Positions 46,076-55,374 of a DNA stretch of 64,000 nucleotides are shown piece after piece. The translations under genes were made by a program, and so were the position numbers. Within the stretch, counting starts at the first letter, position 1; each line of letters begins with the position of its first letter. The notes beneath the pieces were generated by a model. It searched no databases. It was not told where the DNA came from and saw only the letters and a list, made by a program, of their open reading frames with translations. The stretch is from Mucilaginibacter kameinonensis. GTDB taxonomy: Bacteria > Bacteroidota > Bacteroidia > Sphingobacteriales > Sphingobacteriaceae. The DNA lies in NCBI RefSeq assembly GCF_003675385.1, contig NZ_RCWZ01000001.1:992001-1056000 (forward strand). Direction: 5' to 3'.

Positions 46076-47260
46076 TCAATACAATAAAGCATCATACGGA
46101 TATCTCTCCGTATGTATCGCTTTCACTTCTTTATACAGTAAAGCCCTGAATTCCTCAACGTTTTCCTTTTTAGTTGCCGAAATAAATATGGCTGGCGCGT
46201 TGTTTTTGGCCATCCAGCTTTGTTTAAAGTCTTCCAGTGTTAACGGTTCTTCCTGCTGGGCTACCTGGTGATCTTCGGGTTTAAAGGCATCTATTTTGTT
46301 AAACACGGTGATAATGCGTTTATCAATAGCGCCAATATCCTTCAGTGTTTCGTTAACCGTGTAGATCTGGTCTTCAAAATTTGGATGTGAAATATCAACC
46401 ACGTGGATCAGAATATCCGCTTCGCGGGTTTCATCAAGCGTAGATTTAAAACACTCCACCAAATGGTGAGGGAGCTTACGGATAAACCCTACCGTATCCG
46501 ACATCAGGAAAGGCAGGTTCTCGATCACAACTTTTCTTACCGTAGTATCCAGTGTAGCGAACAGTTTATTTTCGGCAAATACTTCCGATTTGGCTATCAT
46601 ATTCATGATAGTTGATTTACCCACGTTGGTATAGCCTACAAGCGCCGTGCGTACCAGCTGATGGCGGTTTTTACGCTGGGTTTCGTTTTGCTTATCAATC
46701 TGTTTCAGCTTATCTTTTAACAACGATATCTTATTCAGGATCAAACGACGGTCGGTTTCAATTTGCGACTCACCCGGACCGCGCATACCAATACCACCCT
46801 TCTGACGCTCTAAGTGAGTCCAGAGGCGGGTAAGGCGGGGTAGCAGGTATTGTAATTGAGCAAGCTCAACCTGGGTCTTGGCCTGGGCCGTTTGGGCACG
46901 ACTGGCGAAGATATCCAGGATCAGGTTATTCCTGTCAAGGATTTTTACCTGTAGTTCGTTTTCAATATTACGCAGTTGCGAAGGCGACAAGCCATCGTCA
47001 AAAATAACTATATCTATTTCTTCTTCCTTAACGTACGCTTTTATCTCTTCTAACTTGCCCGAGCCAACAAAAGTAGCTCTATCCGGGCGCTGCAATTTTT
47101 GGGTGAAATGATTAACGGTTAACGCCCCCGCGGTGCTGGCTAAAAACTCCAGTTCTTCAAGGTGTTCCTTCTCTATTTCGTCGGTTTCATTTGGTGTTAT
47201 TACCCCAACAAGTACAGCTTTTTCCTGCTTCACAGCAGTATCATAAAATTTTTGCTTCAT
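46076..47260 (-). CDS. hflX: GTPase HflX
   Basis: A 394-residue ribosome-associated GTPase that can rescue or split stalled ribosomes. The N-terminal HflX domain (about 20-190) includes RPDRATFVGSGKLEEI and GMRGPGESQIETDRR. The G domain follows with the G1 loop GYTNVGKST, a TLDTT region (G2), DTVGF (G3) and NKID (G4). All motifs intact. The promoter region is the 436-base gap upstream, shared with the divergent DUF3857 genes. Confidence 0.94.
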   Translation of the reverse strand: MKQKFYDTAVKQEKAVLVGVITPNETDEIEKEHLEELEFLASTAGALTVNHFTQKLQRPDRATFVGSGKLEEIKAYVKEEEIDIVIFDDGLSPSQLRNIENELQVKILDRNNLILDIFASRAQTAQAKTQVELAQLQYLLPRLTRLWTHLERQKGGIGMRGPGESQIETDRRLILNKISLLKDKLKQIDKQNETQRKNRHQLVRTALVGYTNVGKSTIMNMIAKSEVFAENKLFATLDTTVRKVVIENLPFLMSDTVGFIRKLPHHLVECFKSTLDETREADILIHVVDISHPNFEDQIYTVNETLKDIGAIDKRIITVFNKIDAFKPEDHQVAQQEEPLTLEDFKQSWMAKNNAPAIFISATKKENVEEFRALLYKEVKAIHTERYPYDALLY

Positions 47261-47407
47261 TAATTACTATCTATCAATCAAAGTGCCAATTGAATAAATG
47301 TACGTAAACCGCTGCGCGATATGAAATTTTAATGTCAAAATAACATGGCGCCGGCTAATTCGTGACATAGATTACATTTTTAGCAAATAAACAAAATGAC
47401 TAAAAAA

Positions 47408-47443
47408 TTTCGCTTTTAAATATCGGGTTAATTATTATTTTTG
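47408..47443 (+). promoter_or_regulatory. Candidate promoter upstream of the small ORF and DUF3857 genes
   Basis: TATTTTTG at 47436-47443 is an exact TAnnTTTG match. A weaker TTTCG box lies at 47408-47412, about 23 bases upstream. It would serve the small ORF at 47465 and perhaps the genes beyond. Confidence 0.4.
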
Positions 47444-47464
47444 ATTTGATTAAACCTCATCACG

Positions 47465-47584
47465 ATGAACAGGCTTTTAATGCTGCTGTTTGGAACAGTC
47501 CTATTTACGTTGCCCGATAACGTATCGAACGCGCGAAGCGCATTTTCAATTTTTCTATTTTATAAGTCGAATTACCAATCATGA
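47465..47584 (+). CDS. Small ORF with signal-like N-terminus (doubtful)
   Basis: A 39-codon frame, MNRLLMLLFGTVLFTLP onward, ending in TGA. It starts with a basic and hydrophobic segment like a signal peptide or single membrane helix. It lies 22 bases after a good -7 box and 112 bases before the DUF3857 gene. It could be a small membrane protein, a leader peptide, or the remains of a degraded exported protein. The rest of the 436-base gap (47261-47696) shows no gene. Confidence 0.35.
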   Translation: MNRLLMLLFGTVLFTLPDNVSNARSAFSIFLFYKSNYQS

Positions 47585-47696
47585 AACGGGCATAAGTCAG
47601 TTAGCGCCCTTGCATGTCCGGCAAGTATAATTCTTAATACCCTATTAGCAAACTCAAGCCAATTACATTATAGTTAAACCCTTACAACTAATTTAA

Positions 47697-49622
47697 ATGA
47701 ATAAGTTATTAACCCTTATTGCAATGGGAGCCTTTGCAACTGCTGTAAAAGCACAAGCTCCTGCTATTCCAACCGCCCAGGCCTTTGGCAAGGTTGACAA
47801 AGCCGACCTTGAAATGAAGGCCTGCGATTTTGAAAAAGATGCCAACGCCGAAGTCCTTTTTGATAAAGGCGAGGTGTATTTTGACACGCAATATCAAATC
47901 ATATTTGAAAGGCACAAGCGTATCAAGATATTTAACGATAATGGCAAGGATGAGGCCAACATCCGCTTAACCTTTTACAGTGTTAACCATGCCGAATTTA
48001 TAACCGGGCTACAGGCCGAAACCATTAACCTCGAAAACGGCGTGGCTACGCCTATTAAGGTTGATAAAAAACAGATTTTTACACAAGCCGTTGATAAAAA
48101 CCGTTCGGCAATAGTTTTTTCATTTCCTAACGTAAAACCGGGTAGTATCATCGAATTCAAATACAGGCATACCATTACCAGCCTGGTTGATTTTCCGGAT
48201 TGGTATTTCCAGGGCGATCTGCCAACGCGATACAGCGAGCTTAATACCAATATTCCGGATATTCTCACCTATAAAAACCTGGTGAACCTTCATTACCCGC
48301 TGGTGGTTGATAAAATGTCGGGCAGCAATACACATACACAGGCTATGGCCAATATTCCATCGGTAAAGGAAGAGCCTTATATGGATGCCGTAACCGATAA
48401 TTCAGAGCGCATTCTTTTCCAGTTATTAAGCATCCGCGGAACCTTTATGCACAGCTTTTCCGATACCTGGACAAAGGTTGGCGAAAACGTTGTTAAATGG
48501 GAAGATTTTGGCGAGCAGCTTAACCGTAAGCTTACCGGCGAAGAAACTATTGTAGCTAAAGCAAAAACTTTCAAAACCGACGACGAGAAAATAGCCTACA
48601 TTTTCAATGAGGTTAAAAATACCATGAAGTGGGACGAGAACTATGATAACACAACCAATGATGGTACAGTTAAAGCATGGGAAAAGAAAACCGGTAATTC
48701 AACAGAAGTAAACCTGATCCTTTATCATTTGCTTCAAAAATCGGGGCTGAAGGTTTATCCTATGATGGTTAGTACCCGCAAGCATGGCCGCATCAACCCT
48801 GCTTATCCAAACTCATACCAGTTTAACAGTACAGTGGCGTATATCCCTGTTGATAGCGCAAAATATTATGTGCTTGACGCTACAAACAAATATAACCTTT
48901 ACAACCAGGTGCCATATAATTTCCTTAACTCGTTCGGGTTTTTAATCAATAAAGCAGATAATGCTTATGAAATGACGTTTTTGCAAAACCTTAACCCGGT
49001 GAGGCAGGTAGTTTTAATTAACGCCGAAATTAAGCCCGACGGTAAAATGGCCGGTAGTGCAGATATCAGCAGCTTTGCCTATAACAGGATCAATGTGATA
49101 AGAAATTATAAAACCGATGGGGAGAAAAAATACATCGAAAACCTGCGCGATAATAACAACAACCTTAAAATATCATCGCTAAAAATTGAAGATATAGATA
49201 TTGATACGCTACCCGTGCGCCAAAATATTGCCTTCAACCTTGATCTTACCGGTTCGGATGATAACTACATCTACTTTAATTCAAACCTGTTTACCGATCT
49301 GAATAAAAACCCGTTTTTAAGTGAAAATCGTACAACCGACATCAACTTTGGCTATCGTGACAATTATGCCATAACCGGTATTTTTAAACTGCCCGCAGGT
49401 TATAAGGTTGATGCATTGCCTAAAAGCGTAAGTATGGCCACCCCTGATAATTCAATAGTTTTTAAACGTATGATAGCCGAACAGGATGGGCAGATCATGG
49501 TGCGTCTTAATATCGACCACAAAAAATCGATATACTTTAAAGAAGAGTATGTGGATTTTCATGAGTTCTGTAAAAAAATGTACGAAATGCTTAACGAGCA
49601 GATCGTGCTTAAAAAGTCATAG
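47697..49622 (+). CDS. DUF3857/transglutaminase-like protein, catalytic residues apparently lost
   Basis: A 641-residue exported protein (signal peptide ending VKA-Q). A DUF3857 beta-rich domain (about 60-230) precedes a transglutaminase-like core. In the downstream paralogue the nucleophile is the Cys of KYGDCKALS; the matching place here reads KKTGNSTEVN, with Ser. The paralogue's His (DPFNHIIL) corresponds to Ser in YQFNSTVAY. So this copy is probably an inactive pseudoenzyme. It abuts the next gene with a one-base overlap and is in one operon with it. Confidence 0.85.
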   Translation: MNKLLTLIAMGAFATAVKAQAPAIPTAQAFGKVDKADLEMKACDFEKDANAEVLFDKGEVYFDTQYQIIFERHKRIKIFNDNGKDEANIRLTFYSVNHAEFITGLQAETINLENGVATPIKVDKKQIFTQAVDKNRSAIVFSFPNVKPGSIIEFKYRHTITSLVDFPDWYFQGDLPTRYSELNTNIPDILTYKNLVNLHYPLVVDKMSGSNTHTQAMANIPSVKEEPYMDAVTDNSERILFQLLSIRGTFMHSFSDTWTKVGENVVKWEDFGEQLNRKLTGEETIVAKAKTFKTDDEKIAYIFNEVKNTMKWDENYDNTTNDGTVKAWEKKTGNSTEVNLILYHLLQKSGLKVYPMMVSTRKHGRINPAYPNSYQFNSTVAYIPVDSAKYYVLDATNKYNLYNQVPYNFLNSFGFLINKADNAYEMTFLQNLNPVRQVVLINAEIKPDGKMAGSADISSFAYNRINVIRNYKTDGEKKYIENLRDNNNNLKISSLKIEDIDIDTLPVRQNIAFNLDLTGSDDNYIYFNSNLFTDLNKNPFLSENRTTDINFGYRDNYAITGIFKLPAGYKVDALPKSVSMATPDNSIVFKRMIAEQDGQIMVRLNIDHKKSIYFKEEYVDFHEFCKKMYEMLNEQIVLKKS

Positions 49623-51568
49623 TGAGTAATATGGTCAGTAAATATTTTAACAGGCTGCTGCTGACTGCGGCAGCCCTGTTTGTTTTAGCAGCTAAAAGCT
49701 ATAGTCAGGATAAAACTATTCCTAAAGACCTTTATATAGCCTCAACAATTCCGGATTCGCTAAAGGAAGATGCGAACTCGGTGGTGCGGTATAGCATGGA
49801 GGATGATAATTTTATAGGGCCCGGCAAAGCCGAAGAGCATTTTCATACCATTGTTACCATTTTAAATGAAAAAGGGAATGATGAAGCGGAAATGGTTTTA
49901 AAGTATAACAGAAAGTACAGCCTGGTAAATTCATTTGAAATGCGGGTTTATGGTGCCGATGGTACATTGATCAAAAAATACCATAAAAGCGATATGTATG
50001 ACCAGCTGGCAGTTAGCAATGAAACTATGGCAACCGACGACAGATTACTCTCCATAAGCCATACCATTGCAACCTACCCAACAACTGTTGAATTTATTTA
50101 TGATTTAGACGTTAGGAGTCTGATGGATTTAGGTGGCTGGGCTTATCAGGGTTATGAACAATCTGTCCAGAATGCCTATTATCATATTTCAATCAGCAGT
50201 GATGCCGGCTTTAGGTACCTGAATAAGAATACTAACATCAAGCCGCAAAAAACTACTGCTGATAAAATTGACAGTTATTCATGGAAGGTGGCTAACCTGA
50301 AAGCTTTTAAACACGAGCCTGGCTCAAAAGGATGGCGGGTATTGCCGGCTATATATTTTGCAGCCAGTGATTTTGAGTTTTATGGTGTGCCGGGCAATAT
50401 AAGTTCATGGCAAAATTATGGCAAATGGCAGCAAAAGCTAAATGAAGATGTATGTACACTTAGTCCCGAACGTGCTGAGGAAATAAAGAAAATGACTGCT
50501 GATATAAAAACTGATAAGGAAAAAGTAAAGTTTTTATATGAATACATGCAACACAATGTGCGTTACGTGAGCATACAATTAGGCATTGGTGGTTGGAAAC
50601 CCTTTCCTGCAACGTTTGTTGATCAGAAAAAATATGGCGACTGTAAGGCACTGTCCAATTACATGTCGGCGTTGTTAAAAGCTGTAAATATACCCTCATG
50701 TTATGCCATTATAAATGCGGGTGCAAACATGCAGCCGGCAGATCCTTCATTTCCTTATGACCCTTTTAACCACATTATATTATGTGTGCCACTTAAAAGC
50801 GATACAACCTGGCTGGAGTGTACCAGCCAAACCCAGGCATTTGGGAAATTAGGCTCATTTACCGAAAACAGGTATGCGTTATTGGTTACCGAAGATGGTG
50901 GCAAACTTGTAAAAACGCCCAGGAGTGTAGATGCCGACAACCAGTTTAACAGCGAAGTACATATAACACTTGATGCCGATGGTGGCGCTAAGGCAAAAGT
51001 GAAAATACTCAGTACCGGCGACTACAGGGACGATTATCTTGGTTTGATGTATTTAAAAACAGATGAACAAAAGTCGAAGGTGATAACGATGTTGAATATG
51101 AAACAGCCGTCGGTTTTCGACTTTAAACCATCAACGGATAAGGATGGGGTAAAAGAAGTTGATATTGATTTGGAGTATGATAAGTTTTGTGACATATCTG
51201 CCGGTGGTAAGCAATTTTACAGACCGCGGGTATTTGATTTATGGCAGTCGACATTCCCGGTAGAAGAAAAACGTAAGAGCGATTATTATTTTGAGGTGCC
51301 CATGTTAAAAACATGTGTTACCACTATTGATTTGCCTGCCGGGTTTGAAATTGATGCCCTGCCTACCGATCAGAGCCTGAAATTTACATACGGTACTTAT
51401 GATGTTAAGTATGTTTATGATGCTGCTAAAAACCAGGTGGTAAGCACAACCAAATTCAATTTAAAAAATCACGTGATCCCTGCTGCCAAATACACCGAAA
51501 TGCAGGTTTATATGGATGCTATTGCCAAAGCCCAAAATAAAAAGCTGGTGATACGCCGTAAAGCATAA
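49622..51568 (+). CDS. DUF3857/transglutaminase-like protein, active-type
   Basis: A 648-residue exported protein with signal peptide cleaved after SYS-Q. Domain order matches the upstream paralogue: DUF3857 (about 55-230), then a transglutaminase core with Cys in KYGDC and His in DPFNHI, and a C-terminal beta domain. Family members probably act on periplasmic or cell-surface proteins, but the substrate is unknown. Translation may start at GTG 49622 (one-base overlap with the upstream stop) or at ATG 49631. Confidence 0.87.
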   Translation: MSNMVSKYFNRLLLTAAALFVLAAKSYSQDKTIPKDLYIASTIPDSLKEDANSVVRYSMEDDNFIGPGKAEEHFHTIVTILNEKGNDEAEMVLKYNRKYSLVNSFEMRVYGADGTLIKKYHKSDMYDQLAVSNETMATDDRLLSISHTIATYPTTVEFIYDLDVRSLMDLGGWAYQGYEQSVQNAYYHISISSDAGFRYLNKNTNIKPQKTTADKIDSYSWKVANLKAFKHEPGSKGWRVLPAIYFAASDFEFYGVPGNISSWQNYGKWQQKLNEDVCTLSPERAEEIKKMTADIKTDKEKVKFLYEYMQHNVRYVSIQLGIGGWKPFPATFVDQKKYGDCKALSNYMSALLKAVNIPSCYAIINAGANMQPADPSFPYDPFNHIILCVPLKSDTTWLECTSQTQAFGKLGSFTENRYALLVTEDGGKLVKTPRSVDADNQFNSEVHITLDADGGAKAKVKILSTGDYRDDYLGLMYLKTDEQKSKVITMLNMKQPSVFDFKPSTDKDGVKEVDIDLEYDKFCDISAGGKQFYRPRVFDLWQSTFPVEEKRKSDYYFEVPMLKTCVTTIDLPAGFEIDALPTDQSLKFTYGTYDVKYVYDAAKNQVVSTTKFNLKNHVIPAAKYTEMQVYMDAIAKAQNKKLVIRRKA

Positions 51569-51579
51569 ATTTGCGCCTG

Positions 51580-52218
51580 ATGATATTCAGGCTCGACGAA
51601 CGTTTAATATTTCCGAAGCCCGATCTGGCCGAACCAGACGGGCTTTTGGCTGTTGGCGGCGACCTGAGTACCGAACGTTTGCTGCTGGCCTATCAAAACG
51701 GCATTTTTCCGTGGTATAGTGATGATACACCTATTCTGTGGTACTCGCCCCATGAGCGTTTTGTGTTATATCCCGAAGAGTTAAAAGTATCCAAATCCAT
51801 GCGGCAGGTATTACGGTCGGGCAAATTGCGGGTTACGGTTGATACTTGTTTTAACGATGTGATAACCGCCTGTTCAACCGCTCCGCGTGAGGGACAGGAC
51901 GGCACCTGGATAGTTCCCGATATGATAGCCGCCTATAACCGTTTGCACGTTGAAGGCTATGCTCACTCCATTGAAGTATGGCAGAATGATGAACTTGTTG
52001 GCGGGCTTTACGGTGTACATGTTGGCGGTGTTTTTTGCGGCGAAAGTATGTTTAGTCGCGTGAGCAACGCTTCAAAAACCGCACTTATCTATTTGTGCCA
52101 TACAGGGTTTTACAAGCTTATAGATTGTCAGGTGCACACCGGTCACCTTGAATCAATGGGGGCACGTATGATATCCCGTGAACAATACATGGATGTATTG
52201 CTAAATAATTTAGTTTGA
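51580..52218 (+). CDS. aat: Leucyl/phenylalanyl-tRNA--protein transferase
   Basis: A 212-residue enzyme that adds Leu or Phe to N-terminal Arg/Lys of proteins, marking them for ClpAP (N-degron). Conserved PDGLLAVGGDLS and AYQNGIFPWY are near the N-terminus, and GGLYGVHVGGVFCGESMFS is present. I start at ATG 51580 (MIFRLDERL); a TTG nine bases upstream gives a slightly longer form. It follows the DUF3857 pair closely and is followed by ruvC. Confidence 0.93.
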   Translation: MIFRLDERLIFPKPDLAEPDGLLAVGGDLSTERLLLAYQNGIFPWYSDDTPILWYSPHERFVLYPEELKVSKSMRQVLRSGKLRVTVDTCFNDVITACSTAPREGQDGTWIVPDMIAAYNRLHVEGYAHSIEVWQNDELVGGLYGVHVGGVFCGESMFSRVSNASKTALIYLCHTGFYKLIDCQVHTGHLESMGARMISREQYMDVLLNNLV

Positions 52219-52223
52219 TTAGT

Positions 52224-52231
52224 TACCTTTG
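52224..52231 (+). promoter_or_regulatory. Candidate -7 box just before ruvC
   Basis: TACCTTTG exactly matches TAnnTTTG and ends five bases before the ruvC ATG at 52237. Transcription would then begin about at the start codon. No convincing -33 box is seen at the right distance. Confidence 0.4.
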
Positions 52232-52236
52232 AGCCT

Positions 52237-52827
52237 ATGCAGCAGGCGATAAGTTTAAAGGAAAGGATCATTTTGGGGATTGACCCCGGTACAGCTGTTA
52301 TGGGGTATGGCCTGCTTAAGGAAACCGGCCCCAGGATTGAACTGCTGGCCATGGGGGTAGTTAAAATGCCTGTTACCGATGATCATATGCTTAAGCTGCA
52401 GCGCATCTTTGAAAAAACCGTCGCGCTTATCGATAATTATCATCCCGATTGCCTGGCCATTGAAGCTCCTTTCTACGGCAAAAATATACAGGTAATGCTT
52501 AAGCTCGGTCGTGCGCAGGGCATGGCGATAGCAGCTGCATTATCGCGTAATATTGAGATTACTGAATATGCTCCCCGTAAGATAAAACAATCTATAACTG
52601 GTAACGGCAGCGCTACCAAAGAACAGGTAGCCGCCATGCTGCAAAGCCTGTTAAAGTTCAAAGAAACCCCTGATTTTCTGGATGCTACCGATGGTTTGGC
52701 CGTTGCGGTTTGTCATTCATTTCAACGGATCCCTACCGGGTCGGGTTCGGGGAAGGCTGGTACTAAAAAGTCATATTCGGGTTGGGATACCTTTGTGAAG
52801 GATAATGCCAAGCGGGTTGTAAAATGA
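52237..52827 (+). CDS. ruvC: Holliday junction resolvase RuvC
   Basis: A 196-residue endonuclease that cuts Holliday junctions with RuvAB. The acidic active-site residues are at Asp16 (GIDPGT), Glu76 (AIEAPF), and Asp149/Asp152 (DATDG). The length is slightly above the usual 170-180 because of a C-terminal Ser/Gly/Lys tail. It begins 19 bases after aat; a -7 box in between could give it a separate promoter. Confidence 0.95.
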   Translation: MQQAISLKERIILGIDPGTAVMGYGLLKETGPRIELLAMGVVKMPVTDDHMLKLQRIFEKTVALIDNYHPDCLAIEAPFYGKNIQVMLKLGRAQGMAIAAALSRNIEITEYAPRKIKQSITGNGSATKEQVAAMLQSLLKFKETPDFLDATDGLAVAVCHSFQRIPTGSGSGKAGTKKSYSGWDTFVKDNAKRVVK

Positions 52828-52856
52828 GGTTATCTAATTGTTTCATAACAATTAAA

Positions 52857-52952
52857 GTCATGTTGAACTTGTTTCAACACCCCATTTGCTAAGCCGCTTG
52901 CTAATCAAGTCGCCTTCTTATCTGTGGGGTGCTGAAACAAGTTCAGCATGAC
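52857..52952. repeat. Long palindrome between ruvC and GH3 gene
   Basis: GTCATGTTGAACTTGTTTCA at the left and its near-complement TGAAACAAGTTCAGCATGAC at the right (two changes, both G-T compatible) form arms of about 28 bases around a 40-base loop. It lies between converging genes. Different sequence from the other palindrome families in the window, but similar to common Bacteroidota GTTGAACTTGTTTCA intergenic repeats. Confidence 0.85.
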
Positions 52953-52968
52953 ACTGTGGATGTGAGCC

Positions 52969-55314
52969 TTACGGCTTCATCACACTCTTCACATACTTAT
53001 CCACACGGGCGTCTTTAATTATACCTTTCCAGTTTAAGCCGAAACCGAAATCATACTTATTGCCTTGTTCATCAACATAGCATTTCATATCATGTGGTAC
53101 ATCTTCAAACTGGGCTTCAACGGTTTTCATATCTATTGGCATTTGCAGCGGCAACAATGCCGATGGTTCAGCCTTGCCGGTCATGATATCAAGCGAAGCC
53201 TGGCCTTGAACGCCAAAATCAACAATGATGGCGTTAGCATCTTTTTCAAATTCAGCAAACACCATCGGGTTGCTCATATTAACAGATACAATAATCGGCT
53301 TGCCTTTCATTTTGGCATAAGTATCGGTAACCATAGCCAGATCGGTAATATTGATAGCTGTGCTTGATTTACCTTTGTAGGTACGGTTGGTAAACTTCTC
53401 CAGCGGGTCGCCGCCTGCTATACTGGTAGCACGGGCATCGGTAGCGGTGTAGGCACCATATTGCAGGTTAACCGGTACATATCCGGTTCCGCCGTTTTTA
53501 GCATCGGCACTATTATAACCGCCGCCGCTGTTAGGGCTGGCTATAAATACCAGGGCATAATCGGCTTCATCCGGATTGTCTGTTACTTTGAAATACTTTT
53601 TAACAGTCTCCATGTTTACCGGGTATTCCAGTTTTTCAGGAGTTTCCATCCCTAAGAAATTCCTGCCGGCAGGAGTAAATTTTTTAGGTACATATACAGT
53701 TTTGCCGCTTTGTAAAGGCAAAATGTTAGCCTTGTTTTTCAGCATTACTATCGATTTAAGCTGCGCCTGGTAACCGGCATCCATAAACTCGGGTTTACCA
53801 ACAGTTTGTTTAGAAACTTCAGGTTCCAGGTAAGGGTTTTCAAATAGTCCTGTCCTGAAAATATTACGCAGCAGCCTCACTGCCGACTGCTCAAACCTGG
53901 CCCGCATAAATGCTTCGCCATGCTCTTTTACACCAATCTGGTAAGCTTCGGTAACCGGAGCTACCTCGTTATTGCCACCAAACTGATCAACACCGGCCAT
54001 CAGCACTTTATAATGGCGTTGCGCTATGGAAAGCCCTTCTACACCCCATGATTTGCCCGAAAGGAATGAGTCAACCGTGGTTTCATCGCCGGTTACCAGC
54101 CAGTCGGTACAAACTACACCATCGTATTTGTATTTTTTACGGAGCAGGTCATTAATGATATACGAGTTATAGTTGTTGGCTACGTTTTCGTGATTTTTAA
54201 TATCCTGATTATAGGAGATGGTATAGTAAGGCATCACGGCGGCAGCCATACCGGTTTTACCATTCAGTTTAAAAGCACCCTCGGTAAATGGGATCAGGTG
54301 TTGTTTAAAATTATTACCCGGATAAACCGCGTATTTGCCATAAGCATAATGCGCATCACGACCGCCCTCACCTGCACCGCCGCCCGGCCAGTGTTTAACC
54401 ATGGCGTTTACGCTGTTGTAGCCCCAGCCGTTTTTAATTTCTTTTTCCGCCGCTGAGGTCTGGAAGCCATCGATATAGGCTCGGGCCATATCGGCCGCCA
54501 ATTGCGGATCTTCGCCAAAAGTGCCGCTAACACGTGCCCAACGCGGATCGGTAGCGATATCAACCTGAGGTGAAAGCGCTGTTGAAATGCCCAAAGCCCT
54601 GTATTCCTGAGCTGCGATATGACCGAAGTTTTTAACCACTTCAGGGTCAAAGGTAGCGGCCAACCCAAGCGAGCCCGGCCACATGGAAATAGCGCCACCC
54701 GCACCTGCATTATATTCACCTGTAGCTACGGTGCCATGACGAGGGTCGGAACTGTTATTGTTGGGAATACCCAGGCCCAGGCCTTCCACAAATGCCTGCG
54801 CGTTGTTATTCCATTGTGCCGCGATTTCGGGGCTTTGTACCGATGTCACCAGCACATGCCTCACATTATCTTTTGCTAAAAACTGTTTCTGCTGATCGGA
54901 TAGGTCAGATGCTTTAGCGCCGCTCTCGGCAAAAACTTTATTATTGTAAGTACCTGCGAATGGTCCGCCTGCCGCCGCCGGGATAGGCTGGTGGCGGCTG
55001 TACAACATTAGCCCGGCAATTTGCTCAACACTCATTTTTGAGGCAAGGTCTTTAGCCCGTTCATCAACCGGCAAACGCCAGTCCTCATATTTATCCAGCT
55101 TACCGTTCTTGTTCAGGTCTTTAAAAGCGAAGCCATCAACAGTTAATATTTTTACGCCGGATGTGTTGGAATAGCCCAGGTTTTGACCTCCGGTATTTGT
55201 AACAAAAGCAATGTCACCTGCTTTTCTTTCTGTCCATTTGTTTTGTGCGATAGCTGCAGTTGCGGGCAACAGGGCCAGCAGGGTTATCAGTTTAATTGGT
55301 TTGGCCATGATCAT
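52969..55314 (-). CDS. Glycoside hydrolase family 3, secreted beta-glucosidase-like
   Basis: A 781-residue exported GH3 enzyme. The signal peptide ends at AIA-Q. A short Ca-binding-like loop, DLNKNGKLDKYED, is near residues 60-75. The GH3 N-terminal TIM barrel holds the probable nucleophile Asp404 (VVCTDW), followed by the C-terminal domain. It has no FnIII domain, unlike its neighbour. It would remove terminal beta-linked sugars from oligosaccharides. The gene follows the second GH3 gene by 60 bases on the same strand, so they are probably one operon. An ATG at 55308 is an equal candidate for the start. Confidence 0.9.
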   Translation of the reverse strand: MIMAKPIKLITLLALLPATAAIAQNKWTERKAGDIAFVTNTGGQNLGYSNTSGVKILTVDGFAFKDLNKNGKLDKYEDWRLPVDERAKDLASKMSVEQIAGLMLYSRHQPIPAAAGGPFAGTYNNKVFAESGAKASDLSDQQKQFLAKDNVRHVLVTSVQSPEIAAQWNNNAQAFVEGLGLGIPNNNSSDPRHGTVATGEYNAGAGGAISMWPGSLGLAATFDPEVVKNFGHIAAQEYRALGISTALSPQVDIATDPRWARVSGTFGEDPQLAADMARAYIDGFQTSAAEKEIKNGWGYNSVNAMVKHWPGGGAGEGGRDAHYAYGKYAVYPGNNFKQHLIPFTEGAFKLNGKTGMAAAVMPYYTISYNQDIKNHENVANNYNSYIINDLLRKKYKYDGVVCTDWLVTGDETTVDSFLSGKSWGVEGLSIAQRHYKVLMAGVDQFGGNNEVAPVTEAYQIGVKEHGEAFMRARFEQSAVRLLRNIFRTGLFENPYLEPEVSKQTVGKPEFMDAGYQAQLKSIVMLKNKANILPLQSGKTVYVPKKFTPAGRNFLGMETPEKLEYPVNMETVKKYFKVTDNPDEADYALVFIASPNSGGGYNSADAKNGGTGYVPVNLQYGAYTATDARATSIAGGDPLEKFTNRTYKGKSSTAINITDLAMVTDTYAKMKGKPIIVSVNMSNPMVFAEFEKDANAIIVDFGVQGQASLDIMTGKAEPSALLPLQMPIDMKTVEAQFEDVPHDMKCYVDEQGNKYDFGFGLNWKGIIKDARVDKYVKSVMKP

Positions 55315-55374
55315 TCATGATTCTGGTTAAAGAAAGAAGCCCCTGCAAAAAATATTGCAGAGGCCGGGTTGGTT

